Origin: Bacteroidota bacterium
GTDB taxonomy: Bacteria > Bacteroidota > Bacteroidia > AKYH767-A > OLB10
Assembly: GCA_024643795.1 (NCBI GenBank)
Contig: JAHEMF010000004.1
Location: 1-64,000 of the forward strand
Reading direction: 5' to 3'
Length of the DNA stretch: 64,000 nt
The stretch's first letter is position 1, and each line of letters begins with the position of its first letter. The position numbers and the translations under genes are program-made. The notes under the pieces were generated by a model. That model was not told the origin of the DNA. It did not search any database and was given only the letters and a program-made list of their open reading frames with translations. Positions 9,249 through 17,024 of the stretch are shown piece after piece.

Positions 9249-10217
9249 TTAACGAACGATCAATTTGCCTTTTTTAAGCGACTCATTGCCTTTCTTCATA
9301 TCATAAAAATAAGCACCCTGGGTAAGGGAACCTCTTTCTACAGTGAATTGCTTGTCAGTAATATTCTGCATCTCACGAACTACATTGCCGAGAATGTCAT
9401 ACATAACGAAAGTATAAGTTTCGCCAGGAGCAAGATTTTGATTATTAACTGTAACAGTTGTATTAGTAGCCATTGGATTCGGGAAAACAGTAACAGCATT
9501 GTTAATGTTTGCTTCATTTATTCCGGTAAGGATTGTACCTACTACCTGGAATGGGAAACCAACAGGACCTACATCAGTTAAAGCATTCCATGCTGTTGCA
9601 GCCGGGTCATACTGTAAAGCATTTCCGGTTGTTGTAACACCAGCAATGTTAATTGGAGGTGCCCAAGGACCTGAAGCACCTGAACCATCAGTTTGCCAAT
9701 CTAACCAATAGGTACCAGCAGGGAACATCATTCCAACTGTGATAACATTTCTCATGATCGGACGCGCATCACATGTAGTAGGATCACAAGCTCCTCCAAA
9801 ATCACCAGTTCTGTATATACCTGACCAGTCAGTTTCAATCATAAAGTTTGAAACACCGTCACCAAATACAACTGTACTGTTAGGATCATCAGGAGAACCA
9901 TCCCAAATGTTGATATTTACACCAGTTATTGTTGATACAAGACCTGATCCGGTTTGATAGGCATAGAATGCGATTGAGTCAACATACCAACCACCAGTGC
10001 TTGAAATAACAACATCATCAGCGATACGATATCCGTTCAGCTGTTGATGCCCTGTTCCGTAACTGGTTTGTCCGTCATGAAGGTGTGATACATCAGCACC
10101 TCCTACACCGCCACCGGCAAAGATCACCTGTGGGCCATTTTCATAAATCACAGTTTGAGCTGACGCAACAGATCCAGCCAGAACAACTGCTAAAAGAGTA
10201 AGTAGAGTTTTTCTCAT
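9249..10217 (-). CDS. Secreted T9SS cargo protein of unknown function
   Basis: The 322-residue product has a signal peptide ending ASAQ with Gln at the predicted +1 position. A beta-rich Gly/Thr/Asp-rich region follows (about 22-235), with two cysteines in the short segment GGACDPTTCDARP. The C-terminal 85 residues form a T9SS type A sorting domain, with VFPNPMATNTTVTV, the MYDILGNVV strand pair and the terminal KKGKLIVR. The protein is therefore expected to cross the outer membrane by type IX secretion. The N-terminal domain is not assigned. A good promoter match lies upstream, and the gene stands alone. Confidence 0.85.
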   Translation of the reverse strand: MRKTLLTLLAVVLAGSVASAQTVIYENGPQVIFAGGGVGGADVSHLHDGQTSYGTGHQQLNGYRIADDVVISSTGGWYVDSIAFYAYQTGSGLVSTITGVNINIWDGSPDDPNSTVVFGDGVSNFMIETDWSGIYRTGDFGGACDPTTCDARPIMRNVITVGMMFPAGTYWLDWQTDGSGASGPWAPPINIAGVTTTGNALQYDPAATAWNALTDVGPVGFPFQVVGTILTGINEANINNAVTVFPNPMATNTTVTVNNQNLAPGETYTFVMYDILGNVVREMQNITDKQFTVERGSLTQGAYFYDMKKGNESLKKGKLIVR

Positions 10218-10259
10218 AAGTTATTGTTTTTTGGAAAATTTTCTTGGTTTAACTAGACA

Positions 10260-10291
10260 CAATAGTAGTAATTTACCTTTGAAAATACAAA
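10260..10291 (-). promoter_or_regulatory. Promoter of the T9SS cargo gene
   Basis: On the minus strand TTTG (10291-10288) is followed after exactly 20 bases by TACTATTG (10267-10260). This is one mismatch from TAnnTTTG and has the classic Bacteroidota -33/-7 spacing. The leader to the ATG at 10217 would be about 35 bases. Confidence 0.6.
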
Positions 10292-10316
10292 CAGAACTAC
10301 CTGATTAAGAGAGTAG

Positions 10317-10559
10317 TTATTGGCTTCCTCCTGTTAATTTGTCTATTGATGAAGCTAATTGCCTGTCTTTTTGAGTAATTATATCTCCTTCATCATGAGT
10401 GGATAGTGAGATGACCACCTTGTTGTATGTATTGTGCAATTCGGGGTGATGATCCATCTTTTCTGCTAACAAGGCCACTTTGGTCATAAACCCAAATGCT
10501 TCAACAAAGTTTCTGAATATGAATACTTTAACTAATTTATTTTGTTTTTCTTCCCACAT
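10317..10559 (-). CDS. phhB: 4a-hydroxytetrahydrobiopterin dehydratase (pterin-4a-carbinolamine dehydratase)
   Basis: This enzyme dehydrates 4a-hydroxytetrahydropterin, recycling the cofactor of aromatic amino acid hydroxylases. The short 80-residue product carries the complete active-site pattern: EKMDHHPE (H37, H38, P39), then STHD (H55) and D64 at family-typical spacing. It is shorter at the N-terminus than many homologues of about 95-110 residues, but the alpha-beta core is complete. No phenylalanine hydroxylase gene is in the window. An ECF sigma factor lies upstream and is separated from it by a terminator, so phhB is probably its own unit. Confidence 0.92.
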   Translation of the reverse strand: MWEEKQNKLVKVFIFRNFVEAFGFMTKVALLAEKMDHHPELHNTYNKVVISLSTHDEGDIITQKDRQLASSIDKLTGGSQ

Positions 10560-10608
10560 GAAGCACTATTAGGTTTGTGAATTTATTAAACTAATCAAGC
10601 AATAAAAA

Positions 10609-10628
10609 ACCCTGTTATTAAACAGGGT
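10609..10628 (-). terminator. Rho-independent terminator of the sigma factor gene
   Basis: A perfect 8-bp stem (ACCCTGTT/AACAGGGT, four-base loop) is followed on the minus strand by a run of six T. It lies 17 bases past the sigma factor stop codon. Confidence 0.88.
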
Positions 10629-10644
10629 CAGATCTTGGTTTCTT

Positions 10645-11172
10645 TTAAAGTGCCGGGCTACTTTTGCTTGGGTCATAGTCCATCAATGCCTTTTTAAGTT
10701 TTTTCCTTGCATTATGGATGCGGATCTTAACTGTTCCCAGCGGCACTCTTAGATGCGATGCGATCTCATCATACTTATAACCTTCAAATGCCATTAGAAA
10801 GGGTATCCTAAGATTATCAGATAATGACTGGATCGCTTTGTTTGCATCCTCTAACACTATCTTTCTTTCGCCTAGATTGCCGGTTTTTGAAGAGTAGGAA
10901 TTAAGATAATATTGATTATCTGTGTCATCGCTAACTACTTGATTATTAATCATTTTTCGATAATTATTAATAAAGATATTCTTCATTATCGTATATAGCC
11001 AAGCCTTCAAGTTGGTGCCTTCATGAAATTTCTCACGATTGCTCATGGCACGCACCATGGTTTCCTGGGTAAGATCCATTGCGTCCTCTAAATTTCGAGT
11101 TAACCGTAAGGCGAAATTCCTTAGAGGATTATACTGGTCTTTTACTTTATGGTCGAATTCAAATTGTTTCAT
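10645..11172 (-). CDS. ECF-type RNA polymerase sigma factor
   Basis: Sigma-70 region 2 lies at about residues 18-85 (core-binding DAMDLTQETMVRAM; region 2.4 LKAWLYTIMKNIFINNYRK). Region 4 lies at about 115-165 (LSDNLRIPFLMAFEGYKYDEIASHLRVPLGTVKIRIHNARKKL in pieces), with the helix-turn-helix GTVKIRIHNARKKL. I prefer the ATG at 11172 (MKQFEFDHK), giving 175 residues; an in-frame ATG at 11205 would add 11. No anti-sigma factor gene is adjacent, which is unusual for ECF factors in transport or stress circuits but common for the Bacteroidota housekeeping ECF-like type. It has its own terminator and a likely promoter with an inverted repeat in the leader. Confidence 0.92.
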   Translation of the reverse strand: MKQFEFDHKVKDQYNPLRNFALRLTRNLEDAMDLTQETMVRAMSNREKFHEGTNLKAWLYTIMKNIFINNYRKMINNQVVSDDTDNQYYLNSYSSKTGNLGERKIVLEDANKAIQSLSDNLRIPFLMAFEGYKYDEIASHLRVPLGTVKIRIHNARKKLKKALMDYDPSKSSPAL

Positions 11173-11220
11173 AATGTTTAAAGATATAAATAAATGTTTA
11201 AACACTAACTCACATTATCA

Positions 11221-11237
11221 TGTCATTGGTCATGACA
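11221..11237. repeat. Inverted repeat in the leader of the sigma factor gene
   Basis: TGTCAT and ATGACA face each other across five bases. The repeat lies between the candidate -7 element (11268-11275) and the start codon at 11172, so it would be in the untranslated leader or act as an operator. There is no direct evidence of a binding protein. Confidence 0.4.
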
Positions 11238-11267
11238 ATGTAAAATGTGGTTGATTAATTTCCTAAA

Positions 11268-11275
11268 CAAAAGTA
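11268..11275 (-). promoter_or_regulatory. Candidate -7 element for the sigma factor gene
   Basis: The minus strand reads TACTTTTG, a perfect match to TAnnTTTG. No clean TTG is found 17-23 bases upstream. The leader to the ATG at 11172 would be about 90 bases. Confidence 0.4.
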
Positions 11276-11354
11276 ATTTACGAGAATGAAGCGAAAATGA
11301 ATTTCAATAGCATAACAAAAGTGTAATTCCTTTATTAGCAGCTTCTTACGAATT

Positions 11355-11831
11355 TTATTTGAGGAAAATGGGGTTCTCAATTGCATTTAGAAAGGAAAAA
11401 TAGCGGACACTCGTCCTTTTGGGGGGATGTGATTCAGGTGGAGATTCATGAAAATACAATTCAATCGAATGAGATGCAAGAACTTTTCCAATATCATCCA
11501 GTTGAGCACGCCATTTATCTTCAGGATTATTGAATGCGCCATTTAATTGAGATCTGGTAACAACTCCCTTGACCTTAAAAACTCTTGCAAGGGAGGGGAT
11601 CTGTTTTTTTACATTCCCAAATAAAACAACCAGATTGCCTCCCTGAACCTTCAAGCGTGACCTTAAAACATCAATACTACTTTGGAGGTGTATTATATCT
11701 TGTTCTGTTTGCTTTTCTATACTAAGCACCGGAATCCATTCATCCTGTTCATTCCCATGGCTTTGAACTGCTGCATACATGTAGCTGAGGTCAAAATGAT
11801 TCCTAAACCAATAAAGATACGTTTCAGGCAT
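11355..11831 (-). CDS. Orphan photolyase/cryptochrome N-terminal (antenna) domain protein
   Basis: The 158-residue product resembles only the alpha/beta antenna-binding domain of DNA photolyases and cryptochromes: LYWFRNHFDLS at residues 5-15 corresponds to the WFRNDLRL opening, WIPVLSIE to the next strand, LQSSIDVLRSRLKVQGGNL to the helix that follows, and LVVLFGNVKKQIPSLARVF to the next strand-helix unit. The conserved Asp and Arg of the opening motif are changed. The stop codon is followed by only 149 bases before the sigma factor start, so there is no room for the roughly 300-residue FAD-binding domain. It is either a decayed photolyase or a standalone domain with another role. The assignment is by eye and not certain. 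Confidence 0.6.
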   Translation of the reverse strand: MPETYLYWFRNHFDLSYMYAAVQSHGNEQDEWIPVLSIEKQTEQDIIHLQSSIDVLRSRLKVQGGNLVVLFGNVKKQIPSLARVFKVKGVVTRSQLNGAFNNPEDKWRAQLDDIGKVLASHSIELYFHESPPESHPPKRTSVRYFSFLNAIENPIFLK

Positions 11832-11891
11832 AATAACCTAAAACATATTAAAAACCTTTTTGGTTTGGTCTTTAGAGGTAATGGTGAAAGT

Positions 11892-12083
11892 TTACTTCTT
11901 ACGCCAGATCATTATGTAGCCTATTCCTGCAATTATCAGAACCGAAAAGAAGAGGTTGGTCAGTAATAAGAACATGTCATTACCATCCAAACTGCCTCTC
12001 TTGAGGTATATGATCCCTGCAGAAAGTAAGGTGCCAAATAACACGGAAAATGTAATTAAAAAAGCACGTCGCTTATTCGTCAT
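11892..12083 (-). CDS. Small two-helix membrane protein
   Basis: The 63-residue product has a basic start (MTNKRRAF), a first hydrophobic helix (about 8-27), a polar loop KRGSLDGND and a second helix (about 38-58), ending in basic WRKK. I do not recognise a family. It lies 10 bases downstream of the small haem-binding protein gene on the same strand, which suggests co-transcription. Both might act in the inner membrane or periplasm, but that is inference. Confidence 0.6.
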   Translation of the reverse strand: MTNKRRAFLITFSVLFGTLLSAGIIYLKRGSLDGNDMFLLLTNLFFSVLIIAGIGYIMIWRKK

Positions 12084-12093
12084 CAGGTAGTAG

Positions 12094-12543
12094 TTAATTT
12101 TTGATCGTGAGTTTTTTAATAACCGGCACCGGTCCGGGACAATGCTGTGAGTGGCACGCGATGCACGATGCGATCATATTGTTATATTTCTCAACTCTCA
12201 CCTTTTTATCCGAACCAATATAATCTTTCACTGACCCCATGTATAAGTTTGCAAAAGTATCATACATTTCACTCTTTTCCATACCCTGGCTTATAGCAGC
12301 AGTTTTCAATGAGCTGAATCTATCCGGCATAGGCGAGGGTAAACTTCCTTTTATAACTTTTTCACGTTCTGCACCAGAATAAATCTGCATCTCTCTCATC
12401 AATGATGCCAATTCACTGGTACCATTGGGATTCACATAAATAGAGTCGGCAGTTGTCTCTGCTATAAACCGTACTTCTGTGTTTATTTTAAGAGATAAAA
12501 CTACTCCCAATACCGTCAATAGTATTATTAACCTGACTTTCAT
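12094..12543 (-). CDS. Exported c-type cytochrome-like protein
   Basis: From the ATG at 12543 the product has 149 residues. An N-terminal hydrophobic segment (about 3-18) works as a signal or anchor. A single haem-c attachment motif CIACH sits at 127-131 near the C-terminus, a layout like cytochrome c-prime and related four-helix proteins, in which the middle part is helical. Another cysteine follows closely (QHC, residue 135). An in-frame upstream start at 12579 would add 12 residues before the signal and is less likely. No haem-lyase or oxidase genes are adjacent. The specific electron partner is unknown. Confidence 0.7.
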   Translation of the reverse strand: MKVRLIILLTVLGVVLSLKINTEVRFIAETTADSIYVNPNGTSELASLMREMQIYSGAEREKVIKGSLPSPMPDRFSSLKTAAISQGMEKSEMYDTFANLYMGSVKDYIGSDKKVRVEKYNNMIASCIACHSQHCPGPVPVIKKLTIKN

Positions 12544-12633
12544 GATACGATAAATGTTGATTGAATTATCAGCCCTCAAACTTACATTATTTTATGTACC
12601 TTTTTGGATTCAAAACAATGACAATTTAAATCC

Positions 12634-13569
12634 ATGAAATTCCTGAATTCAATAGCAGTCCTAATCTTAGTTTCAACAACCTGGAGTATGGGGCAAAATC
12701 TTGTAAGCAACCCGGGGCTTGACCAGTTCATTTCCTGCCCGGGATTTGGGCAATTTGGTCCTACCTGGATTCCGGGGTGGAACAAACCTACTATTGCAAG
12801 TTCTGATTATTATAATTATAACTGTAATGGAATAATTCCATCTAAACAAGCTCCTTATTCCGGTGAAGGATATGCAGGAATCATCTGCTACAACTTTGGC
12901 ACAGAATACCGGGAATATATTACAGGTGAACTTTTATCGCCATTAATTTCCGGAACAAATTATCAGGTTGAGTTTTTTGTAAGTCTGAACGATGGATATA
13001 TTCAGGCAATAGAAGAGGTAGATGCATACTTAAGCGCATCTGCACCCGGACCATTTGCCAATGCACTTCATATATCAGTTACACCCCAGATAGTAAATAC
13101 AAATGGGGCATTAAATGATACCAGCAGTTGGGTGAAAATTGCCGGGACATTCACCGCATCGGGTGGTGAACAGTTTATAACAATCGGTAATTTTAATGAT
13201 GACCAAAATACAACGATTACCCAGCCGGGTAGCAGTGGATCATTTGGAGCATATTATTTTATTGATGACGTGAGTGTTGTACCTGTGAGCACCACATCAC
13301 TGTATGACAATTCAACCGGCTTGTCATTTCAACTTGTTCAAAAAGGAAATGGCGAAATAGTTCTGGTATTTTCTGAATCTTTCAATGCTGATCAAGGGTA
13401 TTTCTATTCTACATATGACTTTTTGGGCAGAACTCTAAAACAAGGGTATGCTAATGAGCATAACCACAGCATCAACTTCGACAACAATGCCCCTGGCATC
13501 TATTTCATCAATGTCTTTGACCTGAGCCACAAACCTTTAGGTACACAAAAGTTTATGCTCTGTGACTAA
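12634..13569 (+). CDS. Secreted protein with T9SS-type C-terminal domain
   Basis: A signal peptide ends WSMGQ, and the mature protein starts with NLVSNPGLDQF, the usual opening of a Bacteroidota beta-sandwich, carbohydrate-binding-like domain (about 21-212). The paired aromatic strands and the late FIDDVSVVPV segment are typical of this fold. Residues about 220-311 look like a T9SS type A sorting domain (YSTYDFLGRTL; then APGIYFINVFD), although the final strand ends in CD instead of the usual basic residues. It likely goes to the cell surface or medium. It is the first of three successive plus-strand genes with similar tails. I infer no enzymatic activity. Confidence 0.8.
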   Translation: MKFLNSIAVLILVSTTWSMGQNLVSNPGLDQFISCPGFGQFGPTWIPGWNKPTIASSDYYNYNCNGIIPSKQAPYSGEGYAGIICYNFGTEYREYITGELLSPLISGTNYQVEFFVSLNDGYIQAIEEVDAYLSASAPGPFANALHISVTPQIVNTNGALNDTSSWVKIAGTFTASGGEQFITIGNFNDDQNTTITQPGSSGSFGAYYFIDDVSVVPVSTTSLYDNSTGLSFQLVQKGNGEIVLVFSESFNADQGYFYSTYDFLGRTLKQGYANEHNHSINFDNNAPGIYFINVFDLSHKPLGTQKFMLCD

Positions 13570-13631
13570 TTCCATCATTTGGCAAATACAAAGCCTCAAT
13601 ACTGTTTATAATGATTCAATAGGAAATAATA

Positions 13632-13662
13632 TTTGTATTATTCAAAGATTCGTATACTTTTA
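13632..13662 (+). promoter_or_regulatory. Promoter of the 13693 gene
   Basis: TTTG at 13632-13635, then exactly 19 bases, then TACTTTTA at 13655-13662, one mismatch from TAnnTTTG. It leaves a leader of about 24 bases before the ATG at 13693. This argues against the earlier in-frame start at 13633, which lies inside the promoter. Confidence 0.6.
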
Positions 13663-13692
13663 ATTGTTCGTCGAATTTTTAAATCCATTCAA

Positions 13693-15090
13693 ATGAAAAC
13701 GTCTTTACTACTCCTAGTCTCCCTGGCTATCTCCACGCAAATGTTGGCAACACACCTTATGGGAGGAGAAATGACTGTTGAGCATATAAATAACAACAAC
13801 TATATCATTCATTTAACTGCATATAGAGATACCATCGGTATCCCATTTGCCACCACTGCCAATTTCAAGATCTTTGACAGCAATATGTCCCTGATACAGA
13901 GTGATACTGTGGTACAGGATCCGGGTTCAGGAAATCTGATGGCTGGATACCCTTATGGTGTTGAAGTTTATTTCTTCCATGACACTATTTCAGTTCCGGG
14001 AAACGGAACCTATACTGTTGAATGGCTGAATTGCTGTAGAAATGCAGCTATTCAAAATTTAAATGCTCCACTTAATGAGAATATGTCACTATCCACCTCA
14101 TTTACTCATTTCAGCGGGCCTAATTATAGCTCTACTCCGGTTTTTCTGGCGCCTCCGGTTACATATTTACCTATAAACCAACCATGGCAATACAACTCAC
14201 TACCATTTGATGTTGATGGAGATTCATTGTCATGGACAATTGATACCCCACTAACTGATATAGGCTTATATGCCACTGGGTGGAATACCCCATCTGCAAA
14301 TCAATCAGGCCCATTCTCACTTGATCCCATCACAGGACAAATTGACTGGACACCTGATATGCTAGGTAACTTTGTAGCATCAATTCTTGTTGAAGAATTC
14401 CGTTCAGGAAATAAGATTGGCGAGATAAGAAGAGATTATCAAATGATCGTGATACCTGATACTACTAAGTGCCCACGCATAAGCAACTTTAATATATTCC
14501 CAAAAGATAATAACGGGCATGCATATATGAACTTATCAGCGAACACCCCTGTAAGTATCATCATGATAGCCGAAGACCCGGAAGGCGAACAAGTTTACTT
14601 TTCTGCGTTTGGGGAACCGCTTCTGCCATCTCAAAATCCGGCAACATTTACAGTAAATCCCTACAACATCACTGACATCAGTGCTACATTTAGCTGGACT
14701 CCAGACATATCTCAGTCCAGGGCAAACCCCTATTTAGTTGTTTTCAGAACTCAGGATTCAAAATTCTCTTTCGATGAAACCGTGATGTTTTACGTTGGTA
14801 ACACCACAACAGGAACTGCGGAACATTCCTATTTTGAAAGTGAAAACATTTATCCTAATCCTACAACTGGATACACGCACTTACCCGTTACTCTTTACAA
14901 ACCTGCTAAAGTTGACATCGCAATCTACAACACACTGGGAGAGCTTGTAACAGAGTTCGATTTAGGCAGATTGGATTCAGGTGAACACCTGGTAAACTTC
15001 AACCTGAAAGCAGAAAATGGGATCTATTTTGTTATGATTTCCACAGATGGGATCTTACAAACTACACAGAAGGTAACTCTCAACAAATAG
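13693..15090 (+). CDS. Secreted T9SS cargo protein with ATHxxGGE-type repeat domain
   Basis: The product has 465 residues from the ATG at 13693. A signal peptide is followed by ATHLMGGEMTVEHI, the typical start of a Bacteroidota surface domain (ATHxxGGExxY...) seen in gliding or adhesion proteins. Beta-sandwich segments come next, with DVDGDSLSWTI and ITGQIDWTPDMLG, which resemble cadherin-like/PKD-type surface repeats. The C-terminus (about 390-465) is a T9SS type A sorting domain with IYPNPTTGYTHLPV, IYNTLGELV and a final QKVTLNK. It is probably a cell-surface or secreted adhesin-like protein. The next gene starts 11 bases on, so they likely form an operon. Confidence 0.85.
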   Translation: MKTSLLLLVSLAISTQMLATHLMGGEMTVEHINNNNYIIHLTAYRDTIGIPFATTANFKIFDSNMSLIQSDTVVQDPGSGNLMAGYPYGVEVYFFHDTISVPGNGTYTVEWLNCCRNAAIQNLNAPLNENMSLSTSFTHFSGPNYSSTPVFLAPPVTYLPINQPWQYNSLPFDVDGDSLSWTIDTPLTDIGLYATGWNTPSANQSGPFSLDPITGQIDWTPDMLGNFVASILVEEFRSGNKIGEIRRDYQMIVIPDTTKCPRISNFNIFPKDNNGHAYMNLSANTPVSIIMIAEDPEGEQVYFSAFGEPLLPSQNPATFTVNPYNITDISATFSWTPDISQSRANPYLVVFRTQDSKFSFDETVMFYVGNTTTGTAEHSYFESENIYPNPTTGYTHLPVTLYKPAKVDIAIYNTLGELVTEFDLGRLDSGEHLVNFNLKAENGIYFVMISTDGILQTTQKVTLNK

Positions 15091-15101
15091 CTTATAGTTG
15101 T

Positions 15102-15788
15102 ATGATGAACGAGATGTTGAAAAAACTACTTAGGTGTGTATTGCTTTTATTGGCAGTAATAGTCTGCTTCAGCCCCGTCCATGCTCAGTGGATCAATTCT
15201 GTAAGTATCATTCCGGCCAATCCAACATCCTCTGATAGTATCATGGTGGTGGCCGACCTGACCTTCCCATCAGCAAGTTGTGATTCAAAAACAACCAGTG
15301 TAAGCATCAACGGAAACACCATTTTTGGAAATGCATTACATTGCGTGGGTGTTCTAACAGTAATATGCAGCATTACAGATACATTTTATATCAATCCGCT
15401 ATCGGCCGGGACATACACTTTTGAACTTCAAGTAGACGCGGGGGCTTTACCTGCTCCTTGCACACCTGGCATTGTACCGGGTCCAAATAGTTCAACAACC
15501 TTTGTTGTTTCTCCATTAGTATCGACCGATGAAATAGGAAACATCAGTTTTATTCAATACCCTAATCCCGCTTCCAATCATGTGTATTTAGAAATTGATA
15601 ATGGAATTATCCTGCCTCTATATTTTGAACTCTTCACCATTGATGGTAAATTAATTCTGAGACAAGAGATCGTCAGACACAATGATAAAATTTATGTAGG
15701 GTCGCTGGCTGAAGGTAATTATGTTGCCAGGATAATAAATCAAAAAACATCGCTGTCAGAAAAGTTGATCACTATTGATCGACCATAA
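15102..15788 (+). CDS. Small secreted T9SS cargo protein
   Basis: The 228-residue product has a signal peptide (about 1-29) that ends PVHAQ, with Gln at +1. The mature N-terminal part (about 30-140) is a beta-sandwich-like domain with four cysteines, probably in two disulfides. Residues about 145-228 form a T9SS sorting domain (QYPNPASNHVYLEI; ELFTIDGKLIL; GSLAEGNYVARI). An 11-base gap separates it from the preceding cargo gene, so they should be co-transcribed and perhaps act together at the surface. A strong terminator lies 20 bases downstream. Confidence 0.82.
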   Translation: MMNEMLKKLLRCVLLLLAVIVCFSPVHAQWINSVSIIPANPTSSDSIMVVADLTFPSASCDSKTTSVSINGNTIFGNALHCVGVLTVICSITDTFYINPLSAGTYTFELQVDAGALPAPCTPGIVPGPNSSTTFVVSPLVSTDEIGNISFIQYPNPASNHVYLEIDNGIILPLYFELFTIDGKLILRQEIVRHNDKIYVGSLAEGNYVARIINQKTSLSEKLITIDRP

Positions 15789-15807
15789 TAAAAAAATTAC
15801 TGCAAAA

Positions 15808-15832
15808 AAAACCCGGCCAATGGCCGGGTTTT
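15808..15832. terminator. Bidirectional rho-independent terminator
   Basis: A near-perfect stem (ACCCGGCCA/TGGCCGGGT) with a one-base loop in sequence (larger in practice), flanked by A and T runs. It sits between convergent genes ending at 15788 and 15854. Confidence 0.9.
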
Positions 15833-15853
15833 AATTTTTCACTATTACCGAAA

Positions 15854-16087
15854 TTACTCAGCAGTAGCTTCACCAGTTGCTTCTTCAACTGCAGTGGTAA
15901 CTGAATCTGCAACAGCTTCAGTAGTTTCCATCATGTCAGTTGCAGTTTCTTCAACAGCTTCAGCAGTAGCATCAACAGCTTCTGTAGCAGCGTCAGTAGC
16001 ATCAGAAGCAGCTTCCTCAGCTTTTGGTCCGCAAGCAGCAAATGTGAACATTCCGGCAACGGTTAATACAGCAAATACCTTTTTCAT
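15854..16087 (-). CDS. Ala/Glu/Thr-rich small lipoprotein
   Basis: The 77-residue product has a short signal with the lipobox FAAC (Cys19), so it should be lipidated. The mature part is almost entirely Ala, Glu, Thr, Asp and Val in a near-heptad pattern (repeated units such as DATDAATEAVDATAEAVEE), giving an acidic amphipathic helix. There is only one proline, next to the lipid anchor (GPKAEE). Such helices resemble small outer membrane lipoproteins that coat or space the envelope, but no family is certain. A very good promoter lies upstream and a bidirectional terminator downstream, so it is a monocistronic, probably well-expressed gene. Confidence 0.8.
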   Translation of the reverse strand: MKKVFAVLTVAGMFTFAACGPKAEEAASDATDAATEAVDATAEAVEETATDMMETTEAVADSVTTAVEEATGEATAE

Positions 16088-16121
16088 CTTAATTGTTGGT
16101 TTTGGGATTTAAATTTGGATG

Positions 16122-16155
16122 CAAAGATATGTTATTTTAATCATCTAGAAGCCAA
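16122..16155 (-). promoter_or_regulatory. Promoter of the small lipoprotein gene
   Basis: The minus strand has TTG (16155-16153), then 23 bases, then TATCTTTG (16129-16122), a perfect TAnnTTTG. The leader is about 28 bases. Confidence 0.6.
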
Positions 16156-16269
16156 CTCATTAAATTTTATTAACATGGTTTTCAGCCGGCACTGCGAAAA
16201 CAATGGATGCTAATAATTGTTATTTTTACACCTCTCGACCAATCACTAACTATTGAAAAACACTTAATT

Positions 16270-16878
16270 ATGGCTTTTGAATTACCTAAATTACCTTATT
16301 CTTTTAATGCATTGGAACCTCATATTGATGCCAGAACCATGGAGATTCACCATGGAAAACACCACCAGGCATATGTAACTAACCTAAATAAGGCGCTCGA
16401 AGGATCTGACAGTCAAAATCAAGATATTAGCGAGATCTGTAAAAACATCTCCAAATTCCCTGCTGCAGTCCGAAACAACGGAGGTGGCCATTATAACCAC
16501 TCTTTATTTTGGACCATCTTAGGTCCTGACTCCAAAGCTCTTTCCGGCACCCTAAATGACGCCATTAACGCAACCTTTGGGTCATTTGACAATTTTAAAA
16601 CTCAATTTGGCAATGCCGGTGCAACCAGATTTGGATCAGGATGGGCCTGGCTTATTGTAAATGGCAGCGGAAAACTTGAAATATGTTCCACACCTAATCA
16701 GGATAACCCACTGATGGATATCGCAGAAACCAAAGGAGCTCCTATTTTAGGACTTGATGTATGGGAGCATGCCTATTATTTAAACTATCAAAACCGCAGA
16801 CCTGATTATATATCAGCCTTTTGGAACATCATAAACTGGGACGAAGTTGCAAAACGATATGCTCAGTTAACTAAATAA
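16270..16878 (+). CDS. sod: Superoxide dismutase, Mn/Fe family
   Basis: The enzyme converts superoxide to hydrogen peroxide and oxygen. The start at 16270 gives 202 residues, the usual length; an earlier in-frame start at 16207 would add an unlikely extension. The metal ligands are all present: H27 (IHHGKHH), H77 ([10 protein letters not shown]), D163 and H167 (LDVWEHAYY). A Gly in the position before the second ligand block and the Gln in PNQDNP (residue 144) are the Mn-type arrangement rather than the Fe-type, but many Bacteroidota enzymes accept both metals. No signal peptide, so it is cytoplasmic. It is monocistronic with its own terminator. Confidence 0.95.
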   Translation: MAFELPKLPYSFNALEPHIDARTMEIHHGKHHQAYVTNLNKALEGSDSQNQDISEICKNISKFPAAVRNNGGGHYNHSLFWTILGPDSKALSGTLNDAINATFGSFDNFKTQFGNAGATRFGSGWAWLIVNGSGKLEICSTPNQDNPLMDIAETKGAPILGLDVWEHAYYLNYQNRRPDYISAFWNIINWDEVAKRYAQLTK

Positions 16879-16884
16879 ACCATT

Positions 16885-16914
16885 AAAAAAGGCTTCAGAA
16901 ATGAAGCCTTTTTT
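16885..16914 (+). terminator. Rho-independent terminator of sod
   Basis: Stem GGCTTCA/TGAAGCC extended by A/T pairs, with a four-base loop and six terminal T, beginning 7 bases past the sod stop codon. Confidence 0.9.
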
Positions 16915-17024
16915 AATAAAACTGTTGATAATTAGCTTCTTAACTAATGAATTTGAAGCAATAATTACCAACTTTTGCCGTTAACATTTTAACCAAATTA
17001 ACGGCTCCCGCTATAGGGCTCTTC

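Noticed and set aside
13633-13692. Upstream in-frame start for the ATHLMGGE-type cargo gene
   Set aside because: It falls inside a good promoter match and would put 20 residues in front of a clear signal peptide.
15894-16112. Plus-strand open frame opposite the small lipoprotein gene
   Set aside because: It is an Ala/Ser/Val-rich mirror of the low-complexity lipoprotein and has no independent coding signs.
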